64,000 nucleotides of DNA from Lucinisca nassula (GCA_963580285.1 CAUZLF010000259.1:484503-548502), one strand, 5' to 3'. Counted from the stretch's first letter, positions 22,001 to 37,000 are shown. Numbers and translations: made by a program. Notes: generated by a model from the sequence alone, not told the origin.

Positions 22001-25000
22001 CTCTGCAAAGAAAAGCCCTACGACCATCAAATCTTGCATAATGCTGCTTCTGGATGTACTGACTCTGCAGGTACCTAGACCTGGTGACCTTGACCTATAT
22101 TTTACGCTCCAGTGACTTTGACACAATTTGCGTCAATGTTCCAGATCTTCTCAAATAAAAGGCCTGCAAACACCAAATCTTGCATAGTGGTTCTCTTACA
22201 TTTACTGACTCTGCGGGTACCTTGACCTGGTGACCTTAACCTATATTATGCACTCCAGTGACTTTAACACATTTTATGTCATTGTTCGTTATGTCCTAAA
22301 ATAAATGGCCTACAGCCACCAAACCTTGCATAGTGCTTCTCCTCAATGTACTGATTTGGCACGTACCTTGATCTGGTGACCATGGCCTATATTGTTTGGT
22401 CCAGTGACTTTGACACATTTTACATTACCTATCAACTGCTAAGAATGAAATTTACTTAATTAATAACAACATTCTGATTGTGGCTCCTATGACTTTTGCC
22501 CCCAGCAGGTGCGACGCCGCCTTCTGCGGAATTCTTGTTCTTGTTCAAATATCCAGGTTTTAGCCTAATGAGTTTCAAAATCAGTGGTATGCACAAAACT
22601 GTATGTTCACTGTTCCAAATTGTCCAGGTTGTGGTCTGCTGAGATGTGAAGGCCCCCGCCCATCGGGGCTTGAAGAAGTAGATGGGCTGCATGATGCTTC
22701 CATGCAGAGCTGAAACCGACCGCACATGAGTACTGGTAAACGGCTTGGAGGATCTAAGCCTGTCCAGGCAAAGGGGTGCGAGTCAGACCATCCATCTTAT
22801 AAACCCTATTCAATGGGGCTTGAGATGTCATTTCATCTCAATGTCGGGTAGAAGTCCCACAAAATTGGAAGCAAAGTCTCCAAAATAACCTATACAGTGT
22901 TGACGGGGACGTTAAACCTCAAATCAAACAAACAAAACTGCTGAGATGTGAATAAAACTGTACTGCTTTTGTTTAAAAATTTTCAGATTTGAGTCTACTG
23001 AGATTTACTTTCAGTGGCATGAATAAAACTTTATTCACTCACTGTATGTTTACTTTCGGAATTTTCCAGACTTTGGTTTAACCATTAACTTTCTGAATCA
23101 AGATATGCTCTACCTTTGCAAACAGAGTAAATCCAGATCAGATTGCCTCCGGAGAAGTTGGACAATACCTGCATATAAACTCTAACAGTTAGTTTGGGCA
23201 GTAGGGCTTGAGCTGTCATACTATCTCAATGTCGGGTAAAAGTCAAACAAAATTTGAAGCTGCATCTCCAAAATTAACTAAATAGTGGTGAAGTGATGTA
23301 AAATCTCAAGAAAAACAAAAACTAAATTTGGTTGGTTGATTGTCAGAATGGGTGTGGTTAAATTAATTAATTCAGCAGGCCAATTGTAAATTAGTTTTCC
23401 ACTCAGTAGTATGTGTAAAACTGCATTTCCTTATACATGTTCTAACCTTTTCCAGGTTTTGGGCATGCTCTAGCTAAGCGTCTGGACCGCCTTGGTTTTG
23501 TTGTCATAGCTGGATGTTTGGATGACAAAGGTGAAGGTGCTGAGGCATTACGAAATTGGAGTGATACTGGTAGAATGCATGTTGTACCACTAGACATCAC
23601 TAAAGATGAGCAAGTCCAGAAAACTGTAGAATATACCAAGGAAAATTGCCCTGAAGGTACTTTGAAAGTACACTATAACGTCTTTATAATATAACTGGAG
23701 CCTTTGAACAACTGTGTTATTGTTAGCACGTCTATATAGGCAATGGAAAGGAACTGTGATTTATTCTGCAATAAATCACAGAGAAGAGGAGTTTGATGCG
23801 AATAGCCATCATTTTATGAAATCACTCCTAGAATCTTCAACATTAGACAGTGTAACATCATTTTCTTTCAATGAAAACATTAGAAAAGGTCATGACTGCT
23901 TGTGTTACAGTCAATAATTTTGGCGGGATTTATTCTAACAATGGTGAAAGGTTGGGAGAATTTGAAGGAAACAACATCATTATTGCCGATTTTCGGTGTG
24001 TTAGAATCGAAAATAGATAAGCTCTAGTGTGTAGATTGTTGAGTAATAAACCACAATTTGTTGGTCAGTTGTATGTGCTCGTGATTTCATCTACTTTACA
24101 TCTGACCCCCAAACTGTGATTTATTACTCAACAATTCACAGCTAGAGCAGATCTATTTCTTAAACAAAAATGTATTACTTGTATATTGAGAAATGACCAG
24201 TTGTGGTCATTGCGCGCCTGCTTTAAGCATGGCGCGATATACGAGTTCGGTTTTTCGTCCGTCCGTCCGTTCATCCATCAAGTCGTCAACATTTGCGACC
24301 ACCCTAATTTTTACCCTAATGTAAGAGTCCGTTTCTAAAGAACTATAAGAGCTTTATTAATGATACTTGGTATAGTTCGAACAAATTGACCTGAGACTGG
24401 TGAACTCTATTAACATAAGTTCACACCCGATTTAATACATGTATTTATCTTAGCCGTCTCCCGAAAATGGCGATATTGTTATTCAGTACATAGAGGTCAG
24501 TAAGTGGATCGCAATTCACAAAGTGCCGAAAATTCACGAGAAGTTTACGTAAGCGGACGTATTAGGTGATAACATTGACTAATTTATTCCTTGCATAAAG
24601 GTCAGTCTCATGTCAAATTGTTCGAACTATACAAGCTTGCATCTAGGGATTGCAACTTTAATGCCAGCATCCATATCTGACCTTGACCTATATTTCATGG
24701 CTCACTGACTTCGTGAATTATTGCGACCACCCTAACTTTCACCCTTATGTAAGAGCCATAAGAGCTTCATTAATAATACTTGGTACAAGTTTGCAACATG
24801 GTTCACTGACTTTGAGATTTATTGCAACCACTCTGACCTTCACCCTAATGTAAGGGTCCATTTCAAGAGAACTATAAGAGCTTCATTAATGATACTTGGT
24901 ACAAGCTTTCATCTAGGGATTGCAACTTCAATGCAAACATCCATATCTCACCTTGACCTATTTTTCATGGCTCACTGACTTTGTGAGTTATTGCGACCAC

Positions 25001-28000
25001 CCTGACTTTCACCCTAATGTAAGAGTCCATTTCAAGAGAACTATAAAGAGCTTTATAAATAGTACATGGTACAAATTTGCAACTAGGAATAGCAACTTCA
25101 ATGCAAGCATCTATATCTCATCTTGACCTACATTTCATAGTTCACTGACTTTGTAATATAGTTTGACCACTGTGTAAGAGTCCATTTTTCGAGAACTAGA
25201 ACAGTTTCATTAATTTTGCTTGGTACAAGCCTGCATCTTGGAGTGACATCTTTTATGCAGGCATTCATGTTTGACCTCGACCTAGATTTCATGGTTTGGT
25301 GACTTTGCGCCCCCACATGCGAACATAGCCCTTGGCAGAATTCTTGTTTTTCTATACAGTCTATTATGCCTTTTTGTATCCATCATTAAAATGTTTTTTA
25401 TTCGATTTTGGGTCAGAACACCAGGGTCAGAACATAAATTTCTATCCCAGGGTAAAATCACGGATGCTCTTGTCTGGTGTGTAAGAAAGTAAAGGTATGC
25501 TGTGTCTACTCACTAGAATCAACTCCATGAGATGGTTCTTAATGAGGAAACAACACATACAGTTTCAGGAAAAAAATATGAAAGAAATCATCCTTTAAAA
25601 CCCCTAAATATTTGTTATCTAGAGCTATGGGGAGAATTCTCTTGCGGCTTAACACTCTGCATCCTGGGTATTTTTTATTAGCAGACAGCATTTTGAAATA
25701 TTTTTCTTATTTTCTGTGAAAACAGGTTTTGATATTTCATGCAAATTGTCTCCTTAGGAGACAATTTGCATGAGATGTCAAATCCTGTTTTCTGGGAAAA
25801 ATACCAACAATTTTCTATCTGCTGAATGAGCTTAAAGAGTAGTAAAAATTAAGTTGTGCGAATCACAGGGTTCAAAATTAACAGTACTAAGAAGTAAATT
25901 TGCTACAGATAACCCTTAAGGGGGCATGGAGAAATAGATAGAGCTGCATGGTGCTCCCATGCAGAGCTGATACTGACCGCACACGATTACTGGTAAACCA
26001 CTCAGGAGGTCTAAGCCTGCCCAGGCAAAGTGGTGTGAGCCGAACCATCACTAAATATAAACCCTATTGGTCTGTTTGTATGGTAGGGCTTGCAATGTCA
26101 TTTCATCTCAGTGTCAGGTAAAAGTCCAACAAAATTGGAAGCAACATCTCCAAGTATTGATGGGGACGGATAAACCTCAATTCAAAGATAACCCTCTTTA
26201 TACCGACATTTGACCGGCCCCGATAGCTCAGTTGGTAGAGTGTCCGCTCCGGGGAACGGGAGGTCTCGGGTTCGATCCCGGGCCGCGACATACATGTACC
26301 AAAGTCGTTAAAAATGGTACTAACTGCTCCTCGCTTGGCACTCAGATTTATGGGGTAGAGCTAGGACTGGTCGATCCAGTGTCAGGATAATGTGACTGGG
26401 TGTGGTATCATGTAATGTGTCTGGGACATGATACTTCAGTGAGGCAGCACTATAAACGTGAGCATTGAGCTCCCTGTCGCAACCAGACACCGTCGTGATA
26501 TGACTGAAAAATTGTTGAAAGCGACGTTAAACCCGAATTCACACACACACACACACATATACCGACATTTGATATAACACCAAAACCCATTACAAAGATA
26601 TTAGCAGTGAAACGAATTCTTAGCTCAAGATGGAAGGGGTTAATATAGAATGATATTCAATAATTTGTTGCTCCAAAACAAATATGGTGGATTTTTGTTA
26701 GAATTGCCTCGGTGAGGGGATTCTAGCAAATGTCCACAACATTTGTTCATTGGAGTAATTGAGGGAAAAAGACCCTTTATGACCTATTAATACAGTAGAA
26801 CCTCGATGGCTCGAACACCGATGGCTTGTTTACCATGGATGCGTCGAACCCGTTCTTGAGTCCCGAGAGAATTTCTTCACATAAGAAAAAGGGAGGTTAC
26901 TTAAGGAATTTTTTTCCTATTCTCTTGTATACATTTTTGTTATAGAACACCGAAAAGATGTCCAAAAATTAAGGCTTCTAGGTTCGAACTTCCCCTGGCT
27001 CGAACAGATTTTCATGGCCCCAAAGGTATTTGAGCCATTGAAGTTTGACTATATTACTCCTGAATCGAGATTCTCAACTGCAGCAAAAATTCTTTACAAC
27101 GGTAAAGTGTTGGGGAACAAATTCATTGTACTGTCATTAGTGATGTGCGATATTATCGGTATATCGTGATACAGTTCAGAAAAAAATCATATCACAATAC
27201 GGTCTGCCAATACCGATATTTTCGATATTTTCTTTTTTAATCCATTTTTCATATTTTCTTTCATAACTGATCGGTAAATACACCTCACTGTAAATAGAAC
27301 CATTCCCGGGGCTAACCCTCATTATAATGACAGTCTGTCATTATAACGAGGGTCCTCTGTACCTGAAAATTCACTACCTGATCAAACAATTGGTAGCAAA
27401 AAGTTGCTACCTGGTATAGTGCCCCAATATTACTATCTTGAAGTGTTGTAATTTATTTTATTTTTATTAGAAAAAGGCTTGACAGTGCATGTGAATCATC
27501 TGCCCAGCATACCATTCAAATGTAATTTCAAGCCTTATTTTCCTTGAAAATTGTGAAAAAGTTTGAAAATATCTGTCTGCTAAACTTGCTTGGCTCTTGT
27601 TGGGTTGAAGCCCCCGCCCAAAGGGGCTTGGAGAAATAGATTGGGCTGTAGTGAGCTGGCACTGACCACACATGGGTACTGGTAAACGGCTTAGAAGGAT
27701 TAAGCCTGCCTAGGCAAAGTGGAGTGAGTCAGACCGTCCAATACACATAAAAATTTTGGTTCCATTGGGCGGCAGGGCTTGAGATGTCATTTCATCTCAG
27801 TGTTGGGTAAAAGTCCTACAAAAACTGGAAGCAAAGTCTCCAAAATGACCTACCGGTAAACAGTGTTGACAGGGATGTTAAACCTCAAATCAAACAAACA
27901 AAATCTTGAATGGTTAATAGAGAGATTTTGCTGTTAACTCTTATCCTGCTGTTACGACAACCTCTATCTTTGCAAACAGTGTAGATCCAGATCAGATGGC

Positions 28001-31000
28001 TTCTGAAGAAGTCATCTGATCAGGATCTACACTGTTTGACATTCATCTAATGAAATTGTATGAATAAATTACATCAAGTAATCTTATTGGTTCAAAGATA
28101 GAAATGGGTGTGGCTAAACTGAATATTCAGCAGCACAAGGGTTAAGAAGATGTTTTTTGCTGCCTACTTTATGATCAAAATAAAAAAAAGTTAATTTTTA
28201 ACCCTTCTCTTGCTGAATATCCATTTTAGCCACACCCATCTCTGAACCAATCAGATTATTTGATGTTATTTATTCCTACAAATTCATAAACTGAATGTCA
28301 AACAGGGTGGATCCTGATCAGATGGCTTCTTCAGAAGCCATCTGATCTGGATCTACACTGTTTGCAAAGATAGGGGTTGTCGTGAACAGCAAGATAAGAG
28401 TTAACACTGAGGATTGCCTTGGTAAATGAATCATTGATCGAGTCATTGTAGTTTCACTGTAGTATCACATAATAAATTTTGCAGGTGTCTGGGCAGTAGT
28501 CAACAATGCAGCTTTAAATTATGTCGGGGCACTCGAGTTCTGCACCATGGACCAGTATAAAATGGTGGCCGAAGTCAATCAGTTTGGAGTCATCAGAATG
28601 ACGAAGGCTTTTCTGCCGGAGATCCGAAAGTCAAAAGGTAATTTTGATACTCCCCCCTTTGATACTATAAATGTCATGTTGAGGTGACACACTTAACATT
28701 TCTGCCATCTTTTGCAAGGGAGACAACTTTCGTGACCTGTCTCTTTGCAGTAATCTCAGTCCTACCCATTCTAAACAGGAAACCTGTAAAAGGAACATAG
28801 GCAAACACTGTAAACCCGAATCAGACGCCACACAATGCGGCTTCTGATCTGGGTTTACATTGTTTGCTAACAGGATTTTTAGTCAAAAATAGAATGAAAA
28901 CGAAATTAATACACCTGACTCCCCTTAAATGACAAATGGCCTTGTCCAACATATGATAAAAAAATGGAAGAGTCCACCAGTATACAATATGTTAAAGAAA
29001 GAACTTCATATGATGTATAGTAGCATCTTTGATAGTCATAATTTAAAATACTGGATTATTCATAGTGGTTTTGGTGTGCCAATCAATGGCAATCATTCCA
29101 ACAATGTACTTACATTTGAACCACTGATAGTTCTTTATAACTCTTTCTATGGTCATTCTCTCCCTTCCACTGATTCATGAAGGACAGTTGTCAGTTTCTG
29201 GCAAAAGAATGTGCACTGTTCTGGTTAACCGCTTACATATAAGCCTGCCCAGGAAAAGTGTGGATAGGTAAACTGAATGGCTCTAAATGACCTAAATAGT
29301 GTTGACTGGGCTGTTAAACTCCATTACAAACTAAACAATAACTCTAAGTTTTGTTTGTACTGGAGTTTAACAGCCCAAGCAAAACAAGCCAGTCCCTTTG
29401 GATATCAAATTAAAGAGGTTCTGGTCTACTGCACATAATTTTCGTGATTGGCTGATGCAGTACAGATGGATAGATAATTTAGTTTTTACTGTAAGTTTTG
29501 TTTTTTTGTTCACTTTTGAGTCAAATGGCCGAGTAAAAACTAGGTCATATCGAGTTGGCCAGTTAACCTAACCACGCTTCCTGAGAAGGCTTATACAGAA
29601 GTGGTTAGCCAGTGCAGTGTACATTATACATAAGTGGTTAACCAGTCCTGTGCATATTTTTTTGCCAGAAACAAACAACTGCTGTTCCCGAATCAGTGGA
29701 AGTGAGTAGAAAAGATTTAGTTTTATAGTATTTATTCATAGAAATACATACATACAATCTCATAAAAATGATCATTCTTGAAAGGATTTGAATGGAAGCT
29801 TAAAAGCTTATTAAGTTCATCTCCTGAAAGATTTTATGATCAATCTCAATGAAAGAATGTTCCCGACCTTGGCAGGTATCGAACGTGTAACCTCATTATC
29901 ACCAGTCAGATGTGCATCCGACTAAGCTGGTAGGTAGGAAAGTGGGTGGCTGGTTGGATGGGCGGCAGGCAGGCAGGCAAACAGGAGCAGATTCCTTCTT
30001 CTTATAATGGCACTTTCACCTCCTGAGAAAGTTACTTTTTTCAAGATTTTCTCAGTTGTCCATAACATTGACTGGCTGTTCTACTTGTTGGCTTAAGTTC
30101 TAAGTAATTTAACGGTTAAACTTTTTGTGAGTGAAATACAGCACATTTATGTTGTTTGTTCATTTCAGGGAGAGTAATAAATGTAACATTTATGTTGCTT
30201 GTTCATTTCAGGGAGAGTAATAAATGTAACCAGTGCCAAGGGTCAGATCTGTCTCCCTATCAATGCTGTATATGGTGCCACAAAATATGCTATAGAATCT
30301 TTTTCGGATGTTCTGAGGCTAGAGATGAAGAAGTTTGGTGTGAAGGTGGTCATAGTTGAGCCAGGAGATTTTGGTGGAACCACGGGCATGCTTAGCCCTA
30401 AAACAGTAGGTGTCAGAAGATTGCCAATGCATGAACTAGAACAAGAATCAAAGCACTGTTGGGTCGATTGTCTCTGAAAGTAGGCTGGGAAAATGATCTG
30501 AACAGGGACATAGACTATTCCATTTAACCCTTAAATTCCAGTTCTTTAAGCAAACATTGCAGATGCTGATCAGAAGCCACAGTTCTATCTGGGTCTGCAT
30601 GGTTTGCAAATGTCCTTTTGGAACCCATAGCATATATTGGTTTTCCAGTTCAATATTAGCCCTTATCCTGCTGAATATTCATTTTAGCCACACCCATTTC
30701 TGACTTTTAACCAATTCACGGTGAGCCCATTCCAGGTTTACAGATACCCGGGTAACCCTCTTTGCAAAGCACAGAGACAAGAAAAGTGCGACTACAATTA
30801 ACACCTTACCCGAGTTTCGTGCTAATAGCCCAGTGAGTGGTAGTCACATAGACAAACTAGAATCGCGCAGTCGATGGCACGCCATCGCATATCCCCACGC
30901 TTTTTTAAAGATACGCCACTATATAAGTTCTCAATTGCAACTCCCAGCCAATCTTAAGATCAAAATTCCAAAAGTGTCATGCACTCCTCAGACCAAAGAC

Positions 31001-34000
31001 CTATCAGTTCCCAAAGTTTCATGTTTCTATCTGAAACGGCGTAGGAGGAGTTATCCGGTAATCGTTAAAAAGGGGATTATGGGGGTGAAAATCCAAGTTT
31101 TTGACCTCTGGTGACCTCAAACCTGACCCTAGGGGTCAAATTTTGATTGTTATGTATTCTACTCATTATGCCGTTCGATTTGATATGTCACACAACCAGG
31201 TTCTGAAAACTTTGATTTTTTACCCCCGGGGCACCCCACCCCCTGGCCTGGCCCCTAGGGGTAGATTCAAAATTCCGAAAGTGTCATGCACTCCTCAGAC
31301 CAAAGACCTATCAGTTCCCAAAGTTTCATGTTTCTATCTGAAACGGCGTAGGAGGAGTTATCCGGTAATCGTTTAAAAGGGGGTTATGGGGGTGAAAATC
31401 CAAGTTTTTGACCTCTGGTGACCTCAAACCTGATCCTAGGGGTCAAATTTTGATTGTTATGTATTCCACTCATTATGCCGTTCGATTTGATATGTCACAC
31501 GACCAGGTTCTGAAAACTATGATGTTTTACCCCCGGGGCACCCCACCCCCTGGCCTGGCCCCTAGGGATCGGATCAGAATTCCGAAAGTGTCATGCACTC
31601 CTCAGACCAAAGACCTATCAGTTCCCAAAGTTTTAAGTTTCTAGTTGTAAAAGTGTGGGAGGAGTTGTCCGGTAAGACGGACGGACGGACGTACGGACGA
31701 CGGAGACAATTACAATATCCCCACTTTTTCTTCGAAAAGCGTGGGGATAACAAGCAACCCCAAGATGGTTGTTATCATATAAGAATCTTACATGGCTGTG
31801 AGGGGTGGATAGAAAAATCGGATCTGAGGGTCACAGTCCGGCGTCACGAGGCTAGCCACTTGATGACGGACTGCGAGCAGGAGGGACAGATTTTCTATCC
31901 ACCCCTCACACCATGTTAGATTCTTTTTCTTGCATACCTTTCGTTTCTGGAGTTTTAAAAGCTGCTGTCCTTCGCTAAATTGTGATGACAATGGTATGAT
32001 GATTTGTGATGTCAGGTAACATGCTGTGACGTCAGCCTTAATGACGGCGCATATTGAGGTCGTATTCATCCAGTGCATATCAAACGTGAGAATATTCAAT
32101 TTTTACCCTATCCCTGGGTAAGAACACCAGTATAAGAACAGAATTTTTATTCCAAGCTAAAATGACAGATTTCATTTGCTGGGGTGCAAAAATAGTTTTT
32201 ATGTTGGACTCCCATGTCCTAACACTTGTTAACGGGTCTGCTTGACCTAGTAGTTGGCGAGCCCTGTCTCTGAAACATTAGTTCTTACCCCTGTGGGTTG
32301 AACATCACACAGGTACTGTCTGAGACATTGATAAATACAAAAAAGACTTCACAGATATCGAATAAAGTGTTCATAACTCCAGATAAGGAGGGTACCCTAT
32401 CAAAAATAAATTTTGGATAATTTTTCTTATTTCACCATTTAAAAACATTTGCTGTGGGTACTTGTTAGAATTTTCTCTTGTTACTCCTTCATTACTACAG
32501 CTATGGTGATAGAACATTTGGGATATATAGTGTATCTTACATTAGTGTTCATGTATTATTGAATTTATTAAACAAATTGAGAAAAAGGGATAAAATGTGA
32601 GGCCTTGCCGAGCATTTTATGCCTTTTCCTCAACAAGTTTAATAAATTTAATACTACATGAGCATGAATGCAAGATTCTGTTTATCATAATGACATTTAA
32701 AATTCATTTCATTCATTATTTTTAGCTCACCGTCACATAGTGACGAGGTGAGCTTTTGGGATCACTTTTTGTCCGTCCTGCCTGTGTCCGTCCGTGCGTA
32801 AACAATTTCTTCAAACGACATCTCCTCCTAAACCACTGATCGGATTTTGACCAAACTTCACAGGAATGATCCTTAGGTGGTCCCCTTTCAAAGTTGTTCA
32901 AATGGTTCCAGTCCGCTGCACATCAAGGTCACAGGGGCCAAAAATAGATTTTTTTAATGAAAACTTAAAAAATCTTCTTCTCTGAAACCACAAGGCCCAG
33001 GTCTTTGATATTTGGTATGAAGCTTCATCTAGTGGACCTCTATTAAGATTGTTCAAATTATAGCCCTGGGGGCAAAAATGCCCCTACCAAGATTGTTCAA
33101 ATTATAGGGCTGGGGCCAAAAATGCCTCCCCCCCCCCCTCGCCCTGGGGCCCTTTGGTTTTACCTCGGCTTATATAGGGAAAATCTAAAAAATCTTCTTC
33201 TCTGAAACTGCAAGGCCCAGGTCTTTATACCCCCGCAAACGAAGTTTGAAGGGGGTATATAGGAGTCAGCTTGTCGTCGTCGGTCCGTTACAAAAAAGTC
33301 CGTTACAAAAAACTTTAACATTGCTCATAACTTCCTTATTCTTTGACCGATTTCTTTAATACTCACACACCACACACCTTGCCACTAGTACTTAAGATTG
33401 ATATACACAAACCTGACCTTGACCTTTACGTTGACCTTCCTCAAGGTCAAATACTTGTAAAAATTTGTCTTCGGTCCGTTACAAAAAACTTTAACATTGC
33501 TCATAACTTCCTTATTCTTTGACCGATTTCTTTAATATTCACACACCACACACCTTGCCACTAGTACTTAAGATTGATATACACAAACCTGACCTTGACC
33601 TTTACGTTGACCTTCCTCAAGGTCAAATACTTGTAAAAATTTGTCTTCGGTCCGTTACAAAAAACTTTAACATTGCTCATAACTTCCTTATTCTTTGACC
33701 GATTTCTTTAATATTCACACACCACACACCTTGCCACTAGTACTTAAGATTGATATACACAAACCTGACCTTGACCTTTACGTTGACCTTCCTCAAGGTC
33801 AAATACTTGTAAAAATTTGTCGGACAACGCATGCGGGGGTATAATTGGCGCCCGTTAGGCGGCAGCTCTAGTTGCTATTAGGTGTGAAGCTTCATCTAGT
33901 GGACCCCTATCAAGATTGTTCAAATTTTATAGTGCTGGGGCCAAAAATGCCCCCGCCCTGGGGCCCTTTGGTTTTACATAGGCTTATATAGGGAAAATCT

Positions 34001-37000
34001 TCAAAAATCTTCTTCTCTGAAACTGCAAGGCCCAGGTCTTTGATATTTGATATGAAGCTTCATCTTGTGGACCTCTCCCAAGATTGTTCAAATTATAGCC
34101 CATGGGCCAAAAATGCCCCCGCTCCGGGGCCCTTTGGTTTTACAAAGACTTATATAGGGAAAATTTTGAAAAATCTTCTTCTTTGAAACAACAAGGCCTT
34201 GGTCTTTGATATTTGGTTTGAAGCTTCATCTAGTGGACCTCTACCAAGATTGTTCAAATAAAAGCCCTGAATGCCAAAAATGCCCCCGCCTTGGGGCCCT
34301 TTGGTTTTACATAGACTTATATAGGGAAAATCTTTAAAAATCTTCTTCTTTGAAACCGCAAGGCTTGTGTCTTTGATATTTGGTATGGAGATTCATCTAG
34401 TGGACCTCTACCAAGATTATTCAAATTATAGCCCGCGGGCCACAAATGCCCCCGCCCCAGGGCCCTTTGGTTTTACATAGACTTAATATAGAGATAATCT
34501 TTGAAAATCTTCTTCTCTGAAACAGCAAGGTCCAGGTCTTTAATATTTGGTGTGAAGCTTCAGCTAGTGGACCTCTATCAAGATTATTTAAATTTTAGCC
34601 CTGAGGCCAAAAATGTCCCCACCCCATTTGGTTTTACATGGCTTATGTAGGGAATATCTTTAAAAATATCTTCTTCTCTGAAACCGCAAGGCTCAGGTCT
34701 TTGATATTTGGTATGAAGCTTCATCTAGTGGACTAGTGGACCCCTACCAGGATTGTTCAAATTAAAGTGCTGGGGCCAAAAATGCCCCGCCCTGGGGCCC
34801 TTTGGTTTTACCTCGGCTTATATAGGGAAAATCTAAAAAATCTTCTTCTCTGAAACCGCAAGGCCCAGGTCTTTGCTATTTGGTGTGAAGCTTCATCTAG
34901 TGGACCCCTATCAAGATTGTTCAAATTATAGTGCTGGGGCCAAAAATGCCCCTGCCCCGGGGCCCATTGGTTTTACATAGGCTTATATAGGGAAAATCTT
35001 CAAAAATCTTCTTCTCTGAAACTGCAAGGCCCAGGTCTTTGATATTTGATATGAAGCTTCATCTTGTGGACCTCTCCCAAGATTGTTCAAATTATAGCCC
35101 TTGGGCCAAAAATGCCCCCGCTCCGGGGCCCTTTGGTTTTACAAAGACTTATATAGGGAAAATTTTGAAAAATCTTCTTCTTTGAAACAACAAGGCCCAG
35201 GAGATGACCTTTGCACAAGCCATTGGCTTTTTGTCAAATCCTGAACTATATGTATTTGTCTATTTTCTTATCCTTGTATGTGAAGCAATCAAAATAAAGT
35301 TTAAACCAACAAGGCCTAGGTCTTTGATATTTGGTATGAAGCTTCATCTAGTGGACCTCTACCAAGATTGTTCAAATAAAAGCCCTGAGACCAAAAATGC
35401 CCCCGCCTTGGGGCCCTTTGGTTTTACATAGACTTATATAGGGAAAATCTTTAAAAATCTTCTTCTTTGAAACTGCAAGGCTTGTGTCTTTGATATTTGG
35501 TATTGAGATTCATCTAGTGGACCTCTACCAAGATTATTCAAATTATAGCCCGCGGGCCACAAATGCCCCCGCCCCAAGATTATTTAAATTTTAGCCCTGA
35601 GGCCAAAAATGTCCCCACCCCAGGGCCATTTGGTTTTACATGGCTTATGCAGGGAATATCTTTAAAAAAATCTTCTTCTCTGAAACCGCAAGGCTCAAGT
35701 CTTTGATATTTGGTATGAAGCTTCATCTAGTGGACCCCTACCAGGATTGTTCAAATTAAAGTGCTGGGGCCAAAAATGACCCCGCCCTGGGGCCCTTTGG
35801 TTTTACCTCGGCTTATATAGGGAAAATCTAAAAAATCTTCTTCTCTGAAACCGCAAGGCCCAGGTCTTTGCTATTTGGTGTGAAGCTTCATCTAGTGGAC
35901 CCCTATCAAGATTGTTCAAATTATAGTGCTGGGGCCAAAAATGCCCCTGCCCCGGGGCCCATTGGTTTTACATAGGCTTATATTGGGGAAATCTTTAAAA
36001 ATCTTCTTCTCTGAAACTGCAAGGCCCAGGTCTTTTATATTTGGTATGAAGCTTCATCTTGTGGACCTCTACCAAGATCGTTCAAATTATAGCCCTGGGG
36101 CCAAAAATGCCCCCGCTCTGGGGCCCTTTGGTTTTACATAGACTTATATAGGGAAAATCTTTGTAAATCTTCTTTGAAACCGCAAGGCCCTTGTCTTTGA
36201 TATTTGTTGTGGAGCATTATCTAGTGGACTTCTACTAAGATTATTCAAATTATAGCCCGCGGGCCACAAATGCCCCCGCCCCGGGGCCCTTTGGTTTTAC
36301 ATAGACTTATATAGAGCTAATGTTTGAAAATCTTCTTCTCTGATACAGCAAGGCCCAGGTCTTTAATATTTGGTGTGAAGCTTCATCTAGTGGACCTTTA
36401 TTAAGATTGTTTAAATTATAGCCCTGAGGCCAAAAATGTCCCCACCCCAGGGCCATTTGGTTTTACATAGGCTTATAGCTAGTCTGACCCAGGAAACATG
36501 TACACTCCTTATTTTTCAGTTCTGTGGTGTATTCCTTGCTTTCAAAAGATAACCCTTTTATAGAATGTGTGGGAATGTGTGGCGGCGGTAAAACCTCTCC
36601 CTGCCCTACATCATAGTGTAGATTATATTTTCTTGTCCTTTGGGATCATTGATTCCATCGTAGAATTTTGAAAATATCTGAGGGTCACTGATGAGGCCTA
36701 ATTGGCCGAAACTAGCTAGTCTGACCCAGGAAACATGTACACTCCTTATTTTTCAGTTCTGTGGTGTATTCCTTGCTTTCAAAGGATAACCCTTTTATAG
36801 AACATATTTAACTTCACTACAGCTGGTGTGTGGGAATGTGTGGCGGCGGTAAAACGTCTCCCTGCCCTACATCATAGTGTAGATTATATTTTCTTGTCCT
36901 TTGGGATCATTGATTCCATCGTAGAATTTTGAAAATATCTGAGGGTCACTGATGAGGCCTAATTGGCCGAAACTAGCTAGTCTGACCCAGGAAACATGTA

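Noticed and set aside
26214..26290. tRNA gene
   Set aside because: A and B boxes are clear, but the T-arm mispairs and the sequence runs into a SINE body with a 15-bp target duplication, so it is a retroposon head.
30156..30359. Alternative coding exon starting at the first acceptor
   Set aside because: It is frame-shifted relative to the SDR and loses the YxxxK motif; kept only as a possible non-productive splice form.
30833..31644. Three similar protein-like frames
   Set aside because: They repeat every 307 bp with the H5 minisatellite, share the same translation by unit identity, and have no domain.
33299..33826. CRISPR array
   Set aside because: Units are contiguous 176-bp tandem repeats without unique spacers, and the genome is eukaryotic.
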